Source of the DNA: a virus
Length of the DNA stretch: 64,000 nt
Direction: 5' to 3' (one strand)
IMG/VR virus record: IMGVR_UViG_3300028908_000005
Span: 27,977 to 91,976 of that record
The notes under the pieces were generated by a model. It saw nothing but the letters and a program-made list of their open reading frames with translations, had not been told where the DNA came from and made no database searches. Both the position numbers and the translations under genes were made by a program. Shown piece by piece: positions 32,257-41,101 of this stretch; the stretch's first letter is position 1; each line of letters starts with the position of its first letter.

Positions 32257-32517
32257 CTACTCAGCCGGCGATGCTTTCTCTGATTCGACTGGCGGTTCGG
32301 GTTCGGGTTCCGGAGCTGTCTCTGCTTCCGCCTCTGCTACCGCCTCCGGTTCAGGTGCTGTCTCCGGAGCTGGTTCGGGTTCAGGTGCCGGTTCAGGTGC
32401 CGGTTCAGGTTCGGGTACAGTCGGAGCTTCCGCTATCAGCTCCGCATCCGTACCAGCCGTTGCCTCCGCCTTTGCTGCTTCTTCACGTACTCGTTGTCGC
32501 CATTCGATTGAACTCAT
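32257..32517 (-). CDS. Low-complexity Pro/Glu/Ala protein
   Basis: An 86-aa protein: a short helical head (MSSIEWRQRVREEAAKAE), then about 50 residues of EPEPAPEP-type repeats. The ATG at 32517 overlaps the upstream glycosyltransferase stop as ATGA, with GGAG before it. Such extended acidic-proline rods occur in linkers and virion decoration proteins. No function can be assigned. Confidence 0.6.
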   Translation of the reverse strand: MSSIEWRQRVREEAAKAEATAGTDAELIAEAPTVPEPEPAPEPAPEPEPAPETAPEPEAVAEAEAETAPEPEPEPPVESEKASPAE

Positions 32518-33221
32518 ACTACTGTCTCCGATTTGAAATAGTTTACGGTAACACACTTTGGTTCTGGCATTTCGGCATCGTTTTTACCGAGCAGATACCG
32601 CGATTTCCAAGCGCGGCTATTCGGATGCCACGTATGGAAAAACCCTTGCAAACGTTCGCGGACAAGCTCAAGGCCGCCGCGTTTAGCACGCCAATAGACG
32701 TAATCATCGTTGCCGCCGTACGTCAGCCCGGAAGCAACGCTCCAACCGCCGATTACGCGATTATAGTCTGCCGCTAGGAACGCACAGTTGCCGCGACCAG
32801 ACGACCGCCACCAGCCGTTGCCTCGCTTCGCTTCCATCGGCTTATACCGATATAGCGAAAAGCATATCGGAAACCAGGATACGCCTGGCTCGACCACTTC
32901 TCTCGCTCTGGCTACATACGTCGTCGGCAGCCGCATATCGGCATCGACGAACAATACGATATCGTCATCAGCGATATCCGTATGCGACACGCCGATATTC
33001 AGGCACAGTGGCTTATTGAACGGGATGCCGCAAACAGTGATTAGTTTCGTCGGCACCGTTGTCGCCGCTACGGCCGCTTTGACGTCGCCGTCGGTCGACT
33101 CGTTATCGATAACGGTAAGGTCGTAAAGGCCGGCATCCTGCTGTCGCCCGATGTCGCCGACTAGATCGGCTACCTTAGCCGTGCGATTTTTCGTGCTTAT
33201 GAAAATATGTGCAGTACTCAA
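32514..33221 (-). CDS. GT-A-type glycosyltransferase, paralog A
   Basis: A 235-aa protein. It shows TKNRTAKVADLV at the start, DNESTDGDVKA, and a metal-binding FVDADMRLP. The C-terminal end has FFHTWHPNSRAWKSRYLLG. These fit a family-2-like (GT-A) glycosyltransferase that moves a sugar from a nucleotide donor. The start is TTG at 33221, overlapping the upstream stop as TTGA, with AAGGACG upstream. It is clearly paralogous to the next gene. Acceptor unknown: virion proteins or host surface are both possible. Confidence 0.8.
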   Translation of the reverse strand: MSTAHIFISTKNRTAKVADLVGDIGRQQDAGLYDLTVIDNESTDGDVKAAVAATTVPTKLITVCGIPFNKPLCLNIGVSHTDIADDDIVLFVDADMRLPTTYVARAREVVEPGVSWFPICFSLYRYKPMEAKRGNGWWRSSGRGNCAFLAADYNRVIGGWSVASGLTYGGNDDYVYWRAKRGGLELVRERLQGFFHTWHPNSRAWKSRYLLGKNDAEMPEPKCVTVNYFKSETVV

Positions 33222-33910
33222 TCTGGGAACGTCCTTATGTCGACTCGCGTAGGCTTCGCAACGAAACCGCGTTTACCGGACATATAGCGCGATTTCCATT
33301 GCTTGTCGTTGCGGTGCCATGAATGGTAAAAGCCGTTAACGCGTTTCCGTATAATCCGTAACCCTGCCCGCTTAGCTCGCTTGAATATATCCGTATCCTC
33401 ACCGCCCCAACGCCAGCAAAGTTTTGCGTTCCACTGCCTGATGTTGCAAAAATCAGTTTTAACAAAACCACAGTTACCGTATCCGCGATCTCGCCACCAA
33501 CCGTTTCCGGCTTTGACAACCATCGGCTTGTCGCGGTGTAACGAGTAGCAAATGGGAAACCATGCAGTGCCGGGAGTTATAACAGAAAAGGCTAAAACCG
33601 CAAAGTCTTCCGGCAATCGCACATCCGCATCCGCAAAGAATACTATATCCTGTTTGCGGATATTGGCAGAAGCGACGCCGGTGTTGAGGCATTGTCCCCT
33701 GTTAAACGGCACACCATGCAGTGTCACGAGCGTCGCCGGTATCGCAGCCGCTTTGACGACCTCGGCGACATCCGCATCGTCTGACTGGCAGTCGACAACC
33801 ACGACACGGCATCGCTCGACCTTTTGCAATCTGCGTATATCTTGCAGCAACGCGGCAACGTGCTGTGTACGGTTTTTGTTCGCTACGACGAACGTCAAAT
33901 GCGGTATCAT
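33218..33910 (-). CDS. GT-A-type glycosyltransferase, paralog B
   Basis: A 230-aa paralog of the preceding glycosyltransferase. Shared landmarks are ANKNRTQHVAALL, PFNRGQCLNTGVA, FFADADVRLPEDF, GNGWWRDRGYGNCGF and FYHSWHRNDKQWKSRYMSG. The aspartates of the DxD motif are present. The tandem pair probably arose by duplication and may add two sugars in sequence. No strong ribosome binding site precedes the ATG at 33910. It follows the portal gene by 13 bp. Confidence 0.8.
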   Translation of the reverse strand: MIPHLTFVVANKNRTQHVAALLQDIRRLQKVERCRVVVVDCQSDDADVAEVVKAAAIPATLVTLHGVPFNRGQCLNTGVASANIRKQDIVFFADADVRLPEDFAVLAFSVITPGTAWFPICYSLHRDKPMVVKAGNGWWRDRGYGNCGFVKTDFCNIRQWNAKLCWRWGGEDTDIFKRAKRAGLRIIRKRVNGFYHSWHRNDKQWKSRYMSGKRGFVAKPTRVDIRTFPD

Positions 33911-33923
33911 GATTTCGCTGCAA

Positions 33924-35801
33924 TCATTGCATTTGGCCGACGACCTGCTGCTGTGCCATCGCTACGCCCTGGCGCGCCGCGTCTTGGCGAATTGCGTCAA
34001 GCTGATCGCGGATTATCGGGTGTAAACTTGGTGCCCGCTGTTTGATCTGCCGCAACGCGCTGTCCTTCATCGTTTCCGGAAGCTGGAACAGCTGCTGCGC
34101 AATGTTCTGGGCTATTTGCATTGCTTCTTCAGGTGTGAGTTTTTCGAATTGCCCTTGCGGTAGTTGCGCCAAAATCGCGGCTATCGGGTCGCCGGCGGCT
34201 TGCGCTGCTGGGCCGCCGCCGGCAGGAGCCGCACCGCCGGCTGGCGCTGCTGCGGGTGCGCCGCCAGGAGCAGCACCAGCGGCTGCGTCCTGCTGCCCTG
34301 GCGTAATGCCAGCAGCCAAAATATCGCCAAGGCCGCCGGCTTCCAACTCTTCTTGCGTCTCTTTGCTCTTCTCGGCCACGAACTTCTCTTCTTCGAGCAG
34401 CCGCGATTGCTCTTCCTCGAAATCGAGTCCAATACCTTTGAGTCCGGTAGTTTGGCTGATTTGCCGCTGCATCATCAGCTGCAGTTTTGCCAGCTGGCGG
34501 TTCATGTCGTCGACGTGCGACGGGCGTTGCAGCTTCGGTTTGACCGATTCCCAACGCAACAGCTCGCTGACACGATCGCAAAGCCAATGCAGGAAACGAT
34601 TCATCATATGAATCAAATGACCCCAATGGCTTTCCATAAGCCGCAATGAAACGTTAGCTGACTGGATCGTCATCGAACCGCGGTAAAACTCGACCGGAAT
34701 GCCGGTAGCATTCAGCAGCGTGTCGATCGCTTGATCCATTAGCTGGTACGGTGCCAACTGCGAAGCTTCGCCGCCAAGCACCTGATAACGCACCGGGAAC
34801 GGCAGCGTGTGCCACGTTGTCGGATCTTGCCGCCGTTGCCGCAGCATACTTTGCACTTGGCCAGTAAAGCCGGCCAGGTCCGCAGTGAACATTGGATCTG
34901 CAAACTCGGCGCCAGCCCCTGACGGGCGCGGCTCGGGCGTAATAACGCGGAAAGGAATGATGTAATCCAGTCCGATCGCTTCGTTGTACCGGTGCAACAC
35001 TTGGACGTACCAAGCATGGCGGAAGTTCGTCAGTGTTCGGCTGATTCCCCAACCGCGATTAACGATACCCGCCAGTGTATCTTCCTTGGCGTGGTAGATC
35101 ACGCCAGGGTTGAATTTGAAATACGCATTCTCTTTTACCGCTTGTATGATCTCCCACGGAGCGCGCTCCAACACATGCGGAACGCCGCGTGTGATCAATT
35201 CGCGGTAATACTGAGGGATTCGCCAGATATACTCGACTTCGTGCGTATACGGATCCCAGACGAGCTCGATATGCTTCGGGTTTCGCCGGAGTACCTGCAA
35301 TCTGGACGAGTCGGTTGACCGCCTATCAACACGCGACCACACACCGGTATATCCGCACAGCGGGCATGTAGCGTTGAACTGCATATCCCACTTGAATCTG
35401 AACTTCTGGTTGTCCACAACCGTTCGCATAGGCGCTTCGAAGCCGCATTTGCGGCAGCGAAGATACCGGTGCTGCGGCATGACTACCGTCGTAAAGCTAT
35501 TGCCGTACGTGATGTAATCAAGGCCGAGTTGCCGCAGTACCGGCATGATTCCGATTTCGTCGTAGAGAAAATCCAAATACTGTCGCTTCAGATCGTGGTC
35601 AGCATCAGTGATATCGATGTCGGTTATGAAATAACTGATGATCCGTTCAATCGCCGTACGGTAGATCCCGTTCGCCATGACGACTTGTTCGCACAGCTCC
35701 AAGGCATCTGCTATCGACGCCGGCATCGACATCGAAGCATAATCGTAAAACGGATCGGGAAACGGCTCGATACCAGCCTTCTGCGACCATCGATCTAACA
35801 T
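33924..35801 (-). CDS. Portal protein
   Basis: A 625-aa portal-type protein. The N-terminal and central parts (ANGIYRTAIERIISYFITDI, YGNSFTTVVMPQ, HYNEAIGLDYIIPFR-like segment) fit large-phage portals. An inserted zinc site uses C116/C119 and C146/C149. The helical region with GSMTIQSANVSLRLMESHWG and a long Ala/Gly/Pro-rich linker lead to a Gln-rich C-terminus. Portals form the dodecameric DNA gate at one capsid vertex and dock the terminase. GAAGG precedes the ATG at 35801. It lies far from the terminase (over 17 kb) and on the other strand, which is uncommon. Confidence 0.85.
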   Translation of the reverse strand: MLDRWSQKAGIEPFPDPFYDYASMSMPASIADALELCEQVVMANGIYRTAIERIISYFITDIDITDADHDLKRQYLDFLYDEIGIMPVLRQLGLDYITYGNSFTTVVMPQHRYLRCRKCGFEAPMRTVVDNQKFRFKWDMQFNATCPLCGYTGVWSRVDRRSTDSSRLQVLRRNPKHIELVWDPYTHEVEYIWRIPQYYRELITRGVPHVLERAPWEIIQAVKENAYFKFNPGVIYHAKEDTLAGIVNRGWGISRTLTNFRHAWYVQVLHRYNEAIGLDYIIPFRVITPEPRPSGAGAEFADPMFTADLAGFTGQVQSMLRQRRQDPTTWHTLPFPVRYQVLGGEASQLAPYQLMDQAIDTLLNATGIPVEFYRGSMTIQSANVSLRLMESHWGHLIHMMNRFLHWLCDRVSELLRWESVKPKLQRPSHVDDMNRQLAKLQLMMQRQISQTTGLKGIGLDFEEEQSRLLEEEKFVAEKSKETQEELEAGGLGDILAAGITPGQQDAAAGAAPGGAPAAAPAGGAAPAGGGPAAQAAGDPIAAILAQLPQGQFEKLTPEEAMQIAQNIAQQLFQLPETMKDSALRQIKQRAPSLHPIIRDQLDAIRQDAARQGVAMAQQQVVGQMQ

Positions 35802-35819
35802 TTTTCGGCCTTCGACAAA

Positions 35820-36008
35820 TTAAGATTTCGTTGGCGTTTCTGCAGTTTCCGCAGCTTCCGCAGCTTTCGCCAACTTGCTAAGCGCCCAATCCTCAAGCTC
35901 TCTGCTAGCATCAAATGCTGACGCCTGCTTCTTCTGCTTAGCGTCATCCTCGAATGCCGCTACCGGTTTGGTACGCCCAGGCTCTACGACGTTGCGTTTC
36001 TCCATCAT
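35820..36008 (-). CDS. Hypothetical small charged protein
   Basis: A 62-aa helical protein with an alanine/glutamate-rich C-terminus (LAKAAEAAETAETPT). Two adjacent ATGs (36008 and 36005) are possible. It is located directly before the portal gene and may be a small head-assembly factor, but nothing specific shows this. Confidence 0.5.
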   Translation of the reverse strand: MMEKRNVVEPGRTKPVAAFEDDAKQKKQASAFDASRELEDWALSKLAKAAEAAETAETPTKS

Positions 36009-36012
36009 TGGA

Positions 36013-36612
36013 TCAATCCCAGTCCGACGGTGCCGGCAATTCCTCGGTAATCAGCAGTACCGCCACCTTGTAGTTATCTAATTGAAAGTCGATACCCGGC
36101 GCTTTCGTACGGTATAACACTTTTGTACCGGGTATGTACACCGCAATATCGTCGTCCCCCGCTTGGGGGATGACACGCGGATAGCCAGCAGCCCGGTCGT
36201 CGAAGACCAGCGCCAGCACGAATCCGTTGCGTATCACTTTATGGAAATACGCCTCGATGATCAGCGATTGCCCCTTTACTTGGAACTGCAATCGCTGTTT
36301 TGGCCGCAGATCGGTCGGCGCCGGCGGTTCGTTTGCCTGCGCTACCGGCCACAGCGAACCTTTAATTGCTCGGGGCTGCTCAGCCGCCGGTTCGACCGGT
36401 TCTGGGAGAGCTGCCGTCGTCGCAGCAGGCTCGGGTTCCGCCGCTACCTGCTTCGCCGCTTCTGGCAGCGGTTTCCCTTTAGCAACAGCCTCCAAATACT
36501 GCTGCTGATTTAGTTCCACATTGACGCCGTCGGGGTCGATCACGATCTTCGGCGCCGGTGTCGCAACCGGTCGCTCATCCGGTGTTTCGTCTAATGTCTG
36601 GTTCGCGCTCAT
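36013..36612 (-). CDS. Hypothetical protein with disordered N-terminus
   Basis: A 199-aa protein from the ATG at 36612 (GGAAA before it). The first 90 residues are Pro/Glu/Ala-rich and probably disordered. The rest is beta-rich (KQRLQFQVKGQSLIIEAYFH, DDIAVYIPGTKVLYR). It overlaps the upstream gene by 38 bp. Possible virion protein by context only. Confidence 0.6.
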   Translation of the reverse strand: MSANQTLDETPDERPVATPAPKIVIDPDGVNVELNQQQYLEAVAKGKPLPEAAKQVAAEPEPAATTAALPEPVEPAAEQPRAIKGSLWPVAQANEPPAPTDLRPKQRLQFQVKGQSLIIEAYFHKVIRNGFVLALVFDDRAAGYPRVIPQAGDDDIAVYIPGTKVLYRTKAPGIDFQLDNYKVAVLLITEELPAPSDWD

Positions 36613-36940
36613 GGGTATTTCCAAATGTTGTACTATGCTGCAAAGCGGTTATCGGCACTTCGCAGAACCATAACCGCTGAAGCTTCCGCATCGTAGGCAA
36701 ATCTTGCGGGCGTTCTGCAACGCCCATCACAACTCTGTCGATCTCGGTAAAATCAAGCGGGCTCTCGCCTTCTCCTACGCGAGAGAACGCAAGCAAGTCT
36801 TCGAGCGAAAGGTCGGGGCACTCGACGTAAACCGGCAAGTACCCCGACCTCGGCCAATATGGATAGATCACGGGCTCGCTGTCAGAAACTGACAAAAGCC
36901 AGTCCAACGGCGATGCGCCGCTTAGCGTTTCGATCTCCAC
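36575..36940 (-). CDS. Hypothetical protein
   Basis: A 121-aa protein. The start is GTG at 36940, with GGAGG 6 nt before it, directly after the upstream stop TAG. It has an acidic N-terminus (SLEDLLAFSRVGEGE) and a basic C-terminus (EREPDIRRNTG). No family recognised. Confidence 0.65.
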   Translation of the reverse strand: MEIETLSGASPLDWLLSVSDSEPVIYPYWPRSGYLPVYVECPDLSLEDLLAFSRVGEGESPLDFTEIDRVVMGVAERPQDLPTMRKLQRLWFCEVPITALQHSTTFGNTHEREPDIRRNTG

Positions 36941-38416
36941 CTAACGCCTCCGTGAGTCCATCTGCGACAAGCTCCAGCGCACATGGGCGCTTGCGTCACG
37001 TCCCCGCAGCATCGGTGTGTTGACGGTTCGTCGCCCAGCGTCAACGACGGTCGCGGTACAATTATACCGCAAATCTCGCAATCCGTCAGCATCGACAAGC
37101 TGCGAGATGCCGCAGCCGAAGCGGACGATCATACCGCCAGCAACCGCATCTGTTGCGCGATAATCGACAATCTTTTCACCGCGCAGCGTCAGCTGGTGCG
37201 ACGCCTGCCGAAAGTCGGCACCAACGAACACGAACTCCGGCGGCGCCGGCTTGCCGTCGTAAACCTGGCTGTACGTCGCAAAATCGCAGACGTATAGCTG
37301 CGACTCGCTGACGTGTTCCAGCGGCAAATCCTCCTGCGGCGGTTCGCTAAACGCAGCGACGTAGTTAGCAACTTGCGGCCTACCGTAGCGCACAAACTGC
37401 TGCTCGGCCTCGTCGCGCCACTTGCACAGAACCTCAACCGTGCCTGCCGCGTCGCCGGCCAAACTTGGATCACTCTCCAAATCTGCCATGCTGACGCCGG
37501 CACTCTGAGCGGCAAGTAGCAATTCTTCGCTGCATTTCTTCGCGACGCCGTACGCATAAACGGCCCGGAGTGCATGCAAGAACGCTTGCATGTTTTTCGT
37601 GTTGATCACCCCGAGCTGCCACGGCCTGAACGGCTGGAACTGCTCGGGATCGACTGCGCCGGGGCGACGATTCGCCTCGCGGAGCTCCATCTCAGCGATA
37701 TCGGTAAGCAGCCGTTTGCGGTCGTTAGCCGGCAGCGTATCGACCGTAAACTTGCGGCCGTACTTTCGCTTGGCGTCCCGCAGCGCCCGCTGTTCGCGAT
37801 GCTTGCGCTTTGCCGCGACGTTAAACGCCCCCGGTGTCCGCCAGCCGTCGATATCCCACAAGTTATTCGCAGCCCCACCAATGACGATATCGTCGTCCTG
37901 CCGCTGTATGCGATACCCTCGCCATGCGATCTTCGGCCTCGCCTTCGTGCCATACACATAGCAAACCGCTGCCGACGTGTCGCCGATTGGCATTATCAGC
38001 GACTTTCTCTGCAGCTCCTGCGGCAGCGAAATCGTCGCATACGCGCCTTGAATCTCGTCCCACACGTCACGGAGCCGCAGCCGTACATCGACAATCCAGC
38101 GCAAAAACAGCTGCATCGCGCGGCTCAGCTGCTTGCCGTGGGTAGCGATAATGTTGTCGCCATCGAATGGCCCGGCGATTAGGCCGGCCTCGCTCATGTG
38201 GTACGCATAGCCGGCAAAACAGTATCTGACCGCCTCGATGATGGTCGAAGATTTGTAGTCGTCGAACAGATCGACCGGCCACTCTTCGCCATCGAGAATG
38301 CCTTGCAACATCCGTTCGCCGAGTGCTGCAATTCCCGGATCCTTCGGTTTTTGCGGCCTTTCCAGCTTGCGATCGGCGGCTACCACACTGTTGCCCATGC
38401 TTAAAAACGTCTTCAT
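36941..38416 (-). CDS. Hypothetical protein, 491 aa
   Basis: A 491-aa protein from the ATG at 38416 (AGGAG before it); an earlier start at 38443 is possible. The N-terminal third is helical, the middle basic (AAKRKHREQRALRDAKRKYG), the C-terminal third beta-like (SQLYVCDFATYSQVYDG, RYNCTATVVDAG). It has no membrane helix or enzyme motif that I know. It is the largest unknown gene in the portal cluster, so a structural or head-completion role is plausible by position. Confidence 0.6.
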   Translation of the reverse strand: MKTFLSMGNSVVAADRKLERPQKPKDPGIAALGERMLQGILDGEEWPVDLFDDYKSSTIIEAVRYCFAGYAYHMSEAGLIAGPFDGDNIIATHGKQLSRAMQLFLRWIVDVRLRLRDVWDEIQGAYATISLPQELQRKSLIMPIGDTSAAVCYVYGTKARPKIAWRGYRIQRQDDDIVIGGAANNLWDIDGWRTPGAFNVAAKRKHREQRALRDAKRKYGRKFTVDTLPANDRKRLLTDIAEMELREANRRPGAVDPEQFQPFRPWQLGVINTKNMQAFLHALRAVYAYGVAKKCSEELLLAAQSAGVSMADLESDPSLAGDAAGTVEVLCKWRDEAEQQFVRYGRPQVANYVAAFSEPPQEDLPLEHVSESQLYVCDFATYSQVYDGKPAPPEFVFVGADFRQASHQLTLRGEKIVDYRATDAVAGGMIVRFGCGISQLVDADGLRDLRYNCTATVVDAGRRTVNTPMLRGRDASAHVRWSLSQMDSRRR

Positions 38417-38449
38417 TTGCCGTTCTCCTGTAAAAACTGGCAATCAATT

Positions 38450-38479
38450 AAAAAAGCCGCGGTTTACGTAACCGCGGCT
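38450..38479 (-). terminator. Rho-independent terminator
   Basis: On the minus strand, AGCCGCGGTT-ACGTA-AACCGCGGCT (10-bp perfect stem) is followed by TTTTTT. It lies about 30 bp after the stop of the gene at 38510-38875. Confidence 0.9.
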
Positions 38480-38509
38480 GGTGAGGTACTGACAGCTGAC
38501 TAACTGTGA

Positions 38510-38875
38510 CTACTCTGTCGCTTCTTCGTTTTGCTCTTCCTGTTCCTCTTCGTCGTCCGTTTCCGTAGACGTGTCGGCAAGCCTGCCTGGCGGTCTGACG
38601 CGACCGTCGTCATCAGTCAACGTCCGTACTGCCATCCTTGCTACGTCCATGTCGATATCAGGCCGACCGTCGCGGAGCATCGCTGGAAACTCGGCTACCC
38701 CTACGCGGACGCGGCTGCCCTGAAACATAAACACGTAAACTTCTTCGTCCGGCCTAACAGTCGTGTAAATGTTGTTGGCCGCTTCGACTAGCGTTTCAGT
38801 ATCCGGATACTCGCGGCAGTAAACGTTTGTCGCGTCGCCTACCGTTACGCACACCAAAAAACATTTAGCGTCCAT
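38510..38875 (-). CDS. Hypothetical protein with acidic tail
   Basis: A 121-aa protein: a beta-rich body (KCFLVCVTVGDATNVYCREY, EEVYVFMFQGSRVRVG) and a C-terminal run of Asp/Glu (TDDEEEQEEQNEEATE). Its codons for YPDT form one of the GTATCCGGATAC palindromes (38799-38810). It overlaps the upstream gene by 11 bp. Function unknown. Confidence 0.65.
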   Translation of the reverse strand: MDAKCFLVCVTVGDATNVYCREYPDTETLVEAANNIYTTVRPDEEVYVFMFQGSRVRVGVAEFPAMLRDGRPDIDMDVARMAVRTLTDDDGRVRPPGRLADTSTETDDEEEQEEQNEEATE

Positions 38876-39215
38876 GATCTGCTTTCGTTATCGGTGCCAA
38901 CCGCAGCCATGACGTGTCTTGTTCCTGCTTCGGTAGCGTCGGTTGCGGAGGCGGTGTCGGCGTTGCGGCCGCGTTCTCTCTGTACAACACGACAACGCCA
39001 ATTGTGACTGCGCGCTTCGTCATCTCGCGGTCAAGCCACACCGTGTGGTAACCCGGCGGACTGACGTTGACAATCTCCGCACCAGTCGCCGCCACCCAAG
39101 CGTTGACTTGCGCGTCGAGCGGCGCGTCAGCCGTCGTCGCGTCCCATTTATCACCCTGCTGGTCCAGCTTTACCGCTGTCCACGTTTGCTGGACCAGTTT
39201 CGACTTTATTTGCAT
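38865..39215 (-). CDS. Hypothetical protein
   Basis: A 116-aa protein. I prefer the ATG at 39215, with AAGG 8 nt before it, over a GTG two codons upstream. Contains DAQVNAWVAATGAEIVNVSP, followed by GYHTVWLDREMTKRAVTIGV, and a Pro/Gln-rich tail. It overlaps the upstream gene by 65 bp. Function unknown. Confidence 0.55.
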   Translation of the reverse strand: MQIKSKLVQQTWTAVKLDQQGDKWDATTADAPLDAQVNAWVAATGAEIVNVSPPGYHTVWLDREMTKRAVTIGVVVLYRENAAATPTPPPQPTLPKQEQDTSWLRLAPITKADHGR

Positions 39216-39465
39216 CGTCACCGCCTTGATCGAAAATGCTCAACACTGCCTCTTCCTCGTCAACGTACCGGACATGCACACGACCGGTCTTACCAGATAC
39301 GTACAACGTACCTCGCTTGACCGTGCCGCTGTCGCCAACCGTCTCGACATAGCCGATCGGTTGAAGGCTGCCCGGTGTGCGGAATTTCGGCTGAATAACC
39401 AGCCGGTTCCCGTTGACTGACCAAACGGCTTCCGTCTCACTCGGAGGGATCGCGTTAATCTTCAT
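39151..39465 (-). CDS. Hypothetical protein
   Basis: A 104-aa beta-rich protein (EAVWSVNGNRLVIQPKF, KRGTLYVSGKTGRVHVRYVD) with a Gly/Ala/Asp-rich tail that overlaps the next gene. The ATG at 39465 has AAAGGAAA upstream. Function unknown. Confidence 0.55.
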   Translation of the reverse strand: MKINAIPPSETEAVWSVNGNRLVIQPKFRTPGSLQPIGYVETVGDSGTVKRGTLYVSGKTGRVHVRYVDEEEAVLSIFDQGGDDANKVETGPANVDSGKAGPAG

Positions 39466-40168
39466 GTTTCGTTTCCTTTGCGATTCCAAACTTTAGATTA
39501 CGTTGCAGCTGCTCGTTGTAGCGGCGGACAAAAGAAGCCAACGCCGGGTTTGCTCGTGCTGCGAGTTGTTCGGTCGTATCTTGCGATATGATCGACTGCA
39601 GCGCTTGCGCCCCCGGCGTTGCGGCCACTTTTTGCAGTTTAGCGGTCCCCATGCCAAACTGCGCTCTCACCCCGTAGTCCGGCCCGTTTATGCCGTAGAT
39701 GGTCAACGTGACCAACGGCGTGTCTGGCGTCACCAGGCCGGTTACGGCATCTGCAACATTTCCTGTGTACGGGACAGTCTCATACACTTTCCGCCGGTTG
39801 CGGTCGACGACAACAACACCGCAGAGAAACTCGTGGAGACTCTGCCAGTATTCGTGTCGTACGCCGAGCACCAGCTGGCCCCACGTCGGTTCCCCTCTAT
39901 CACACGATCGATGTGTGAGGCCGCTGATGATCGGCTGTTTGCAAATATACCTGATGATACGGATGTTCGCATCACCTTGCTGCGCGTACCAGTCGGCCAG
40001 CGGATCGTCTTCGGGATCCCGCATGCCGGCAAACTGAAAGAGGGCGCCGTGATTGAAGAATCGGTAGTCGGTCTGCAACGCCGCCAAACTATGCCGCGGC
40101 TTGACTTGCTCAACCGTAGCCGATTCCTTCGGTATTCGCGAACATTTTCCGTATTCGTCAGGTATCAT
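39455..40168 (-). CDS. Hypothetical protein
   Basis: A 237-aa protein. The start at 40168 overlaps the upstream stop as ATGA, and GAGAGCG lies before it. Central beta-rich part (TPLVTLTIYGINGPDYGVRAQ) and a helical C-terminus (PALASFVRRYNEQLQRNLKF). No recognised family. Its position in a run of overlapping genes with the next two supports cotranslation. Confidence 0.65.
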   Translation of the reverse strand: MIPDEYGKCSRIPKESATVEQVKPRHSLAALQTDYRFFNHGALFQFAGMRDPEDDPLADWYAQQGDANIRIIRYICKQPIISGLTHRSCDRGEPTWGQLVLGVRHEYWQSLHEFLCGVVVVDRNRRKVYETVPYTGNVADAVTGLVTPDTPLVTLTIYGINGPDYGVRAQFGMGTAKLQKVAATPGAQALQSIISQDTTEQLAARANPALASFVRRYNEQLQRNLKFGIAKETKHED

Positions 40169-40812
40169 ACGCTCTCTCGTACGAGCTGCATTTTCGCTGT
40201 GAACTCGGCGGCGGCTTGTGCCAACGTCAACGCCGAATTATCCGGCAGCTCGATCTTGTACATTTCGCAAAACTGCCGCACAGTCGTCGCTTTGCGTGCA
40301 GCCGCTTTTGTAACAAGTTCGAACGGATCGATCAAGCCAGTAGACTGCGTCCACAGACTTGCCGGCACCGCCAGATCACGGCTGCCGAACCGCAAATACT
40401 GCGCGCAAAGGACACGCAGAACGTCGCGAACATCGAAGCCGAATATCGCAATTTCGGCGTCGTACACGGTCTGGTATATGTCACCAGTGAACGCGAACAG
40501 CCGTCGCAAAACGGGATGCACCGCCAAATCATGCAGGAACTCGCCGGGAATATCCGTTTGCGAAACGATCTCGTCGTGGCTGTCCAATAAGCAGACCTGG
40601 CGGATACGGCCAAAACCGGCTGCCGTTTGCAGCTCGGCTGCCCGCTCAATCGCCTTCCGCGCTTTGTATTCTGCTTGTTTGTCCGGATTCTTGATCGCCT
40701 TGCTATCCGGGATCGGCACACAGTATTTCTCCATGTCGTCATCCAGGTGCTGATCGTAGTCATCGAAAACGCCGCCCAGATAGAACACGTCGATATGCTT
40801 ACATTGAGACAT
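40165..40812 (-). CDS. Hypothetical protein
   Basis: A 215-aa alpha/beta protein (YLGGVFDDYDQHLDDDMEKY, FGFDVRDVLRVLCAQYLRFG). It starts at 40812 inside the end of the membrane-protein gene upstream (14-bp overlap). It is acidic at the N-terminus and mostly helical at the C-terminus. I recognise no family. Confidence 0.65.
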   Translation of the reverse strand: MSQCKHIDVFYLGGVFDDYDQHLDDDMEKYCVPIPDSKAIKNPDKQAEYKARKAIERAAELQTAAGFGRIRQVCLLDSHDEIVSQTDIPGEFLHDLAVHPVLRRLFAFTGDIYQTVYDAEIAIFGFDVRDVLRVLCAQYLRFGSRDLAVPASLWTQSTGLIDPFELVTKAAARKATTVRQFCEMYKIELPDNSALTLAQAAAEFTAKMQLVRESV

Positions 40813-41101
40813 AAGGAATTTTCCGTTTTCCGAGGATCAAGCGACGCACAAGTACCACAAGCAGGTGGTAAATGCTTGCGACGCAGAGTGCAACGATAAA
40901 TAGCAGCGGCGCGATCGCCGTCAAAACGGCGATAGCCGCCGACAGCAGCGACAGCAGCGTTAGCCACAACGGCCAGGTTAATCCGATAACCGCAGCAAAC
41001 GCCTTTGCGTCTTCGTCAGGCTCGTCGTCGAACAGGTAGTACGCGCGTTCACCAATCAACGCTGCGACCACCAGATACGTAATTACAATCGCAGTAGTCA
41101 T
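40799..41101 (-). CDS. Small membrane protein
   Basis: A 100-aa protein with three hydrophobic segments (about 2-22, 36-58 and 60-85) and a basic C-terminus (RRLILGKRKIPYV). The start overlaps the RuvC-like stop as ATGA. Possible holin-like size and topology, but no lysis genes lie beside it. Confidence 0.65.
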   Translation of the reverse strand: MTTAIVITYLVVAALIGERAYYLFDDEPDEDAKAFAAVIGLTWPLWLTLLSLLSAAIAVLTAIAPLLFIVALCVASIYHLLVVLVRRLILGKRKIPYVSM

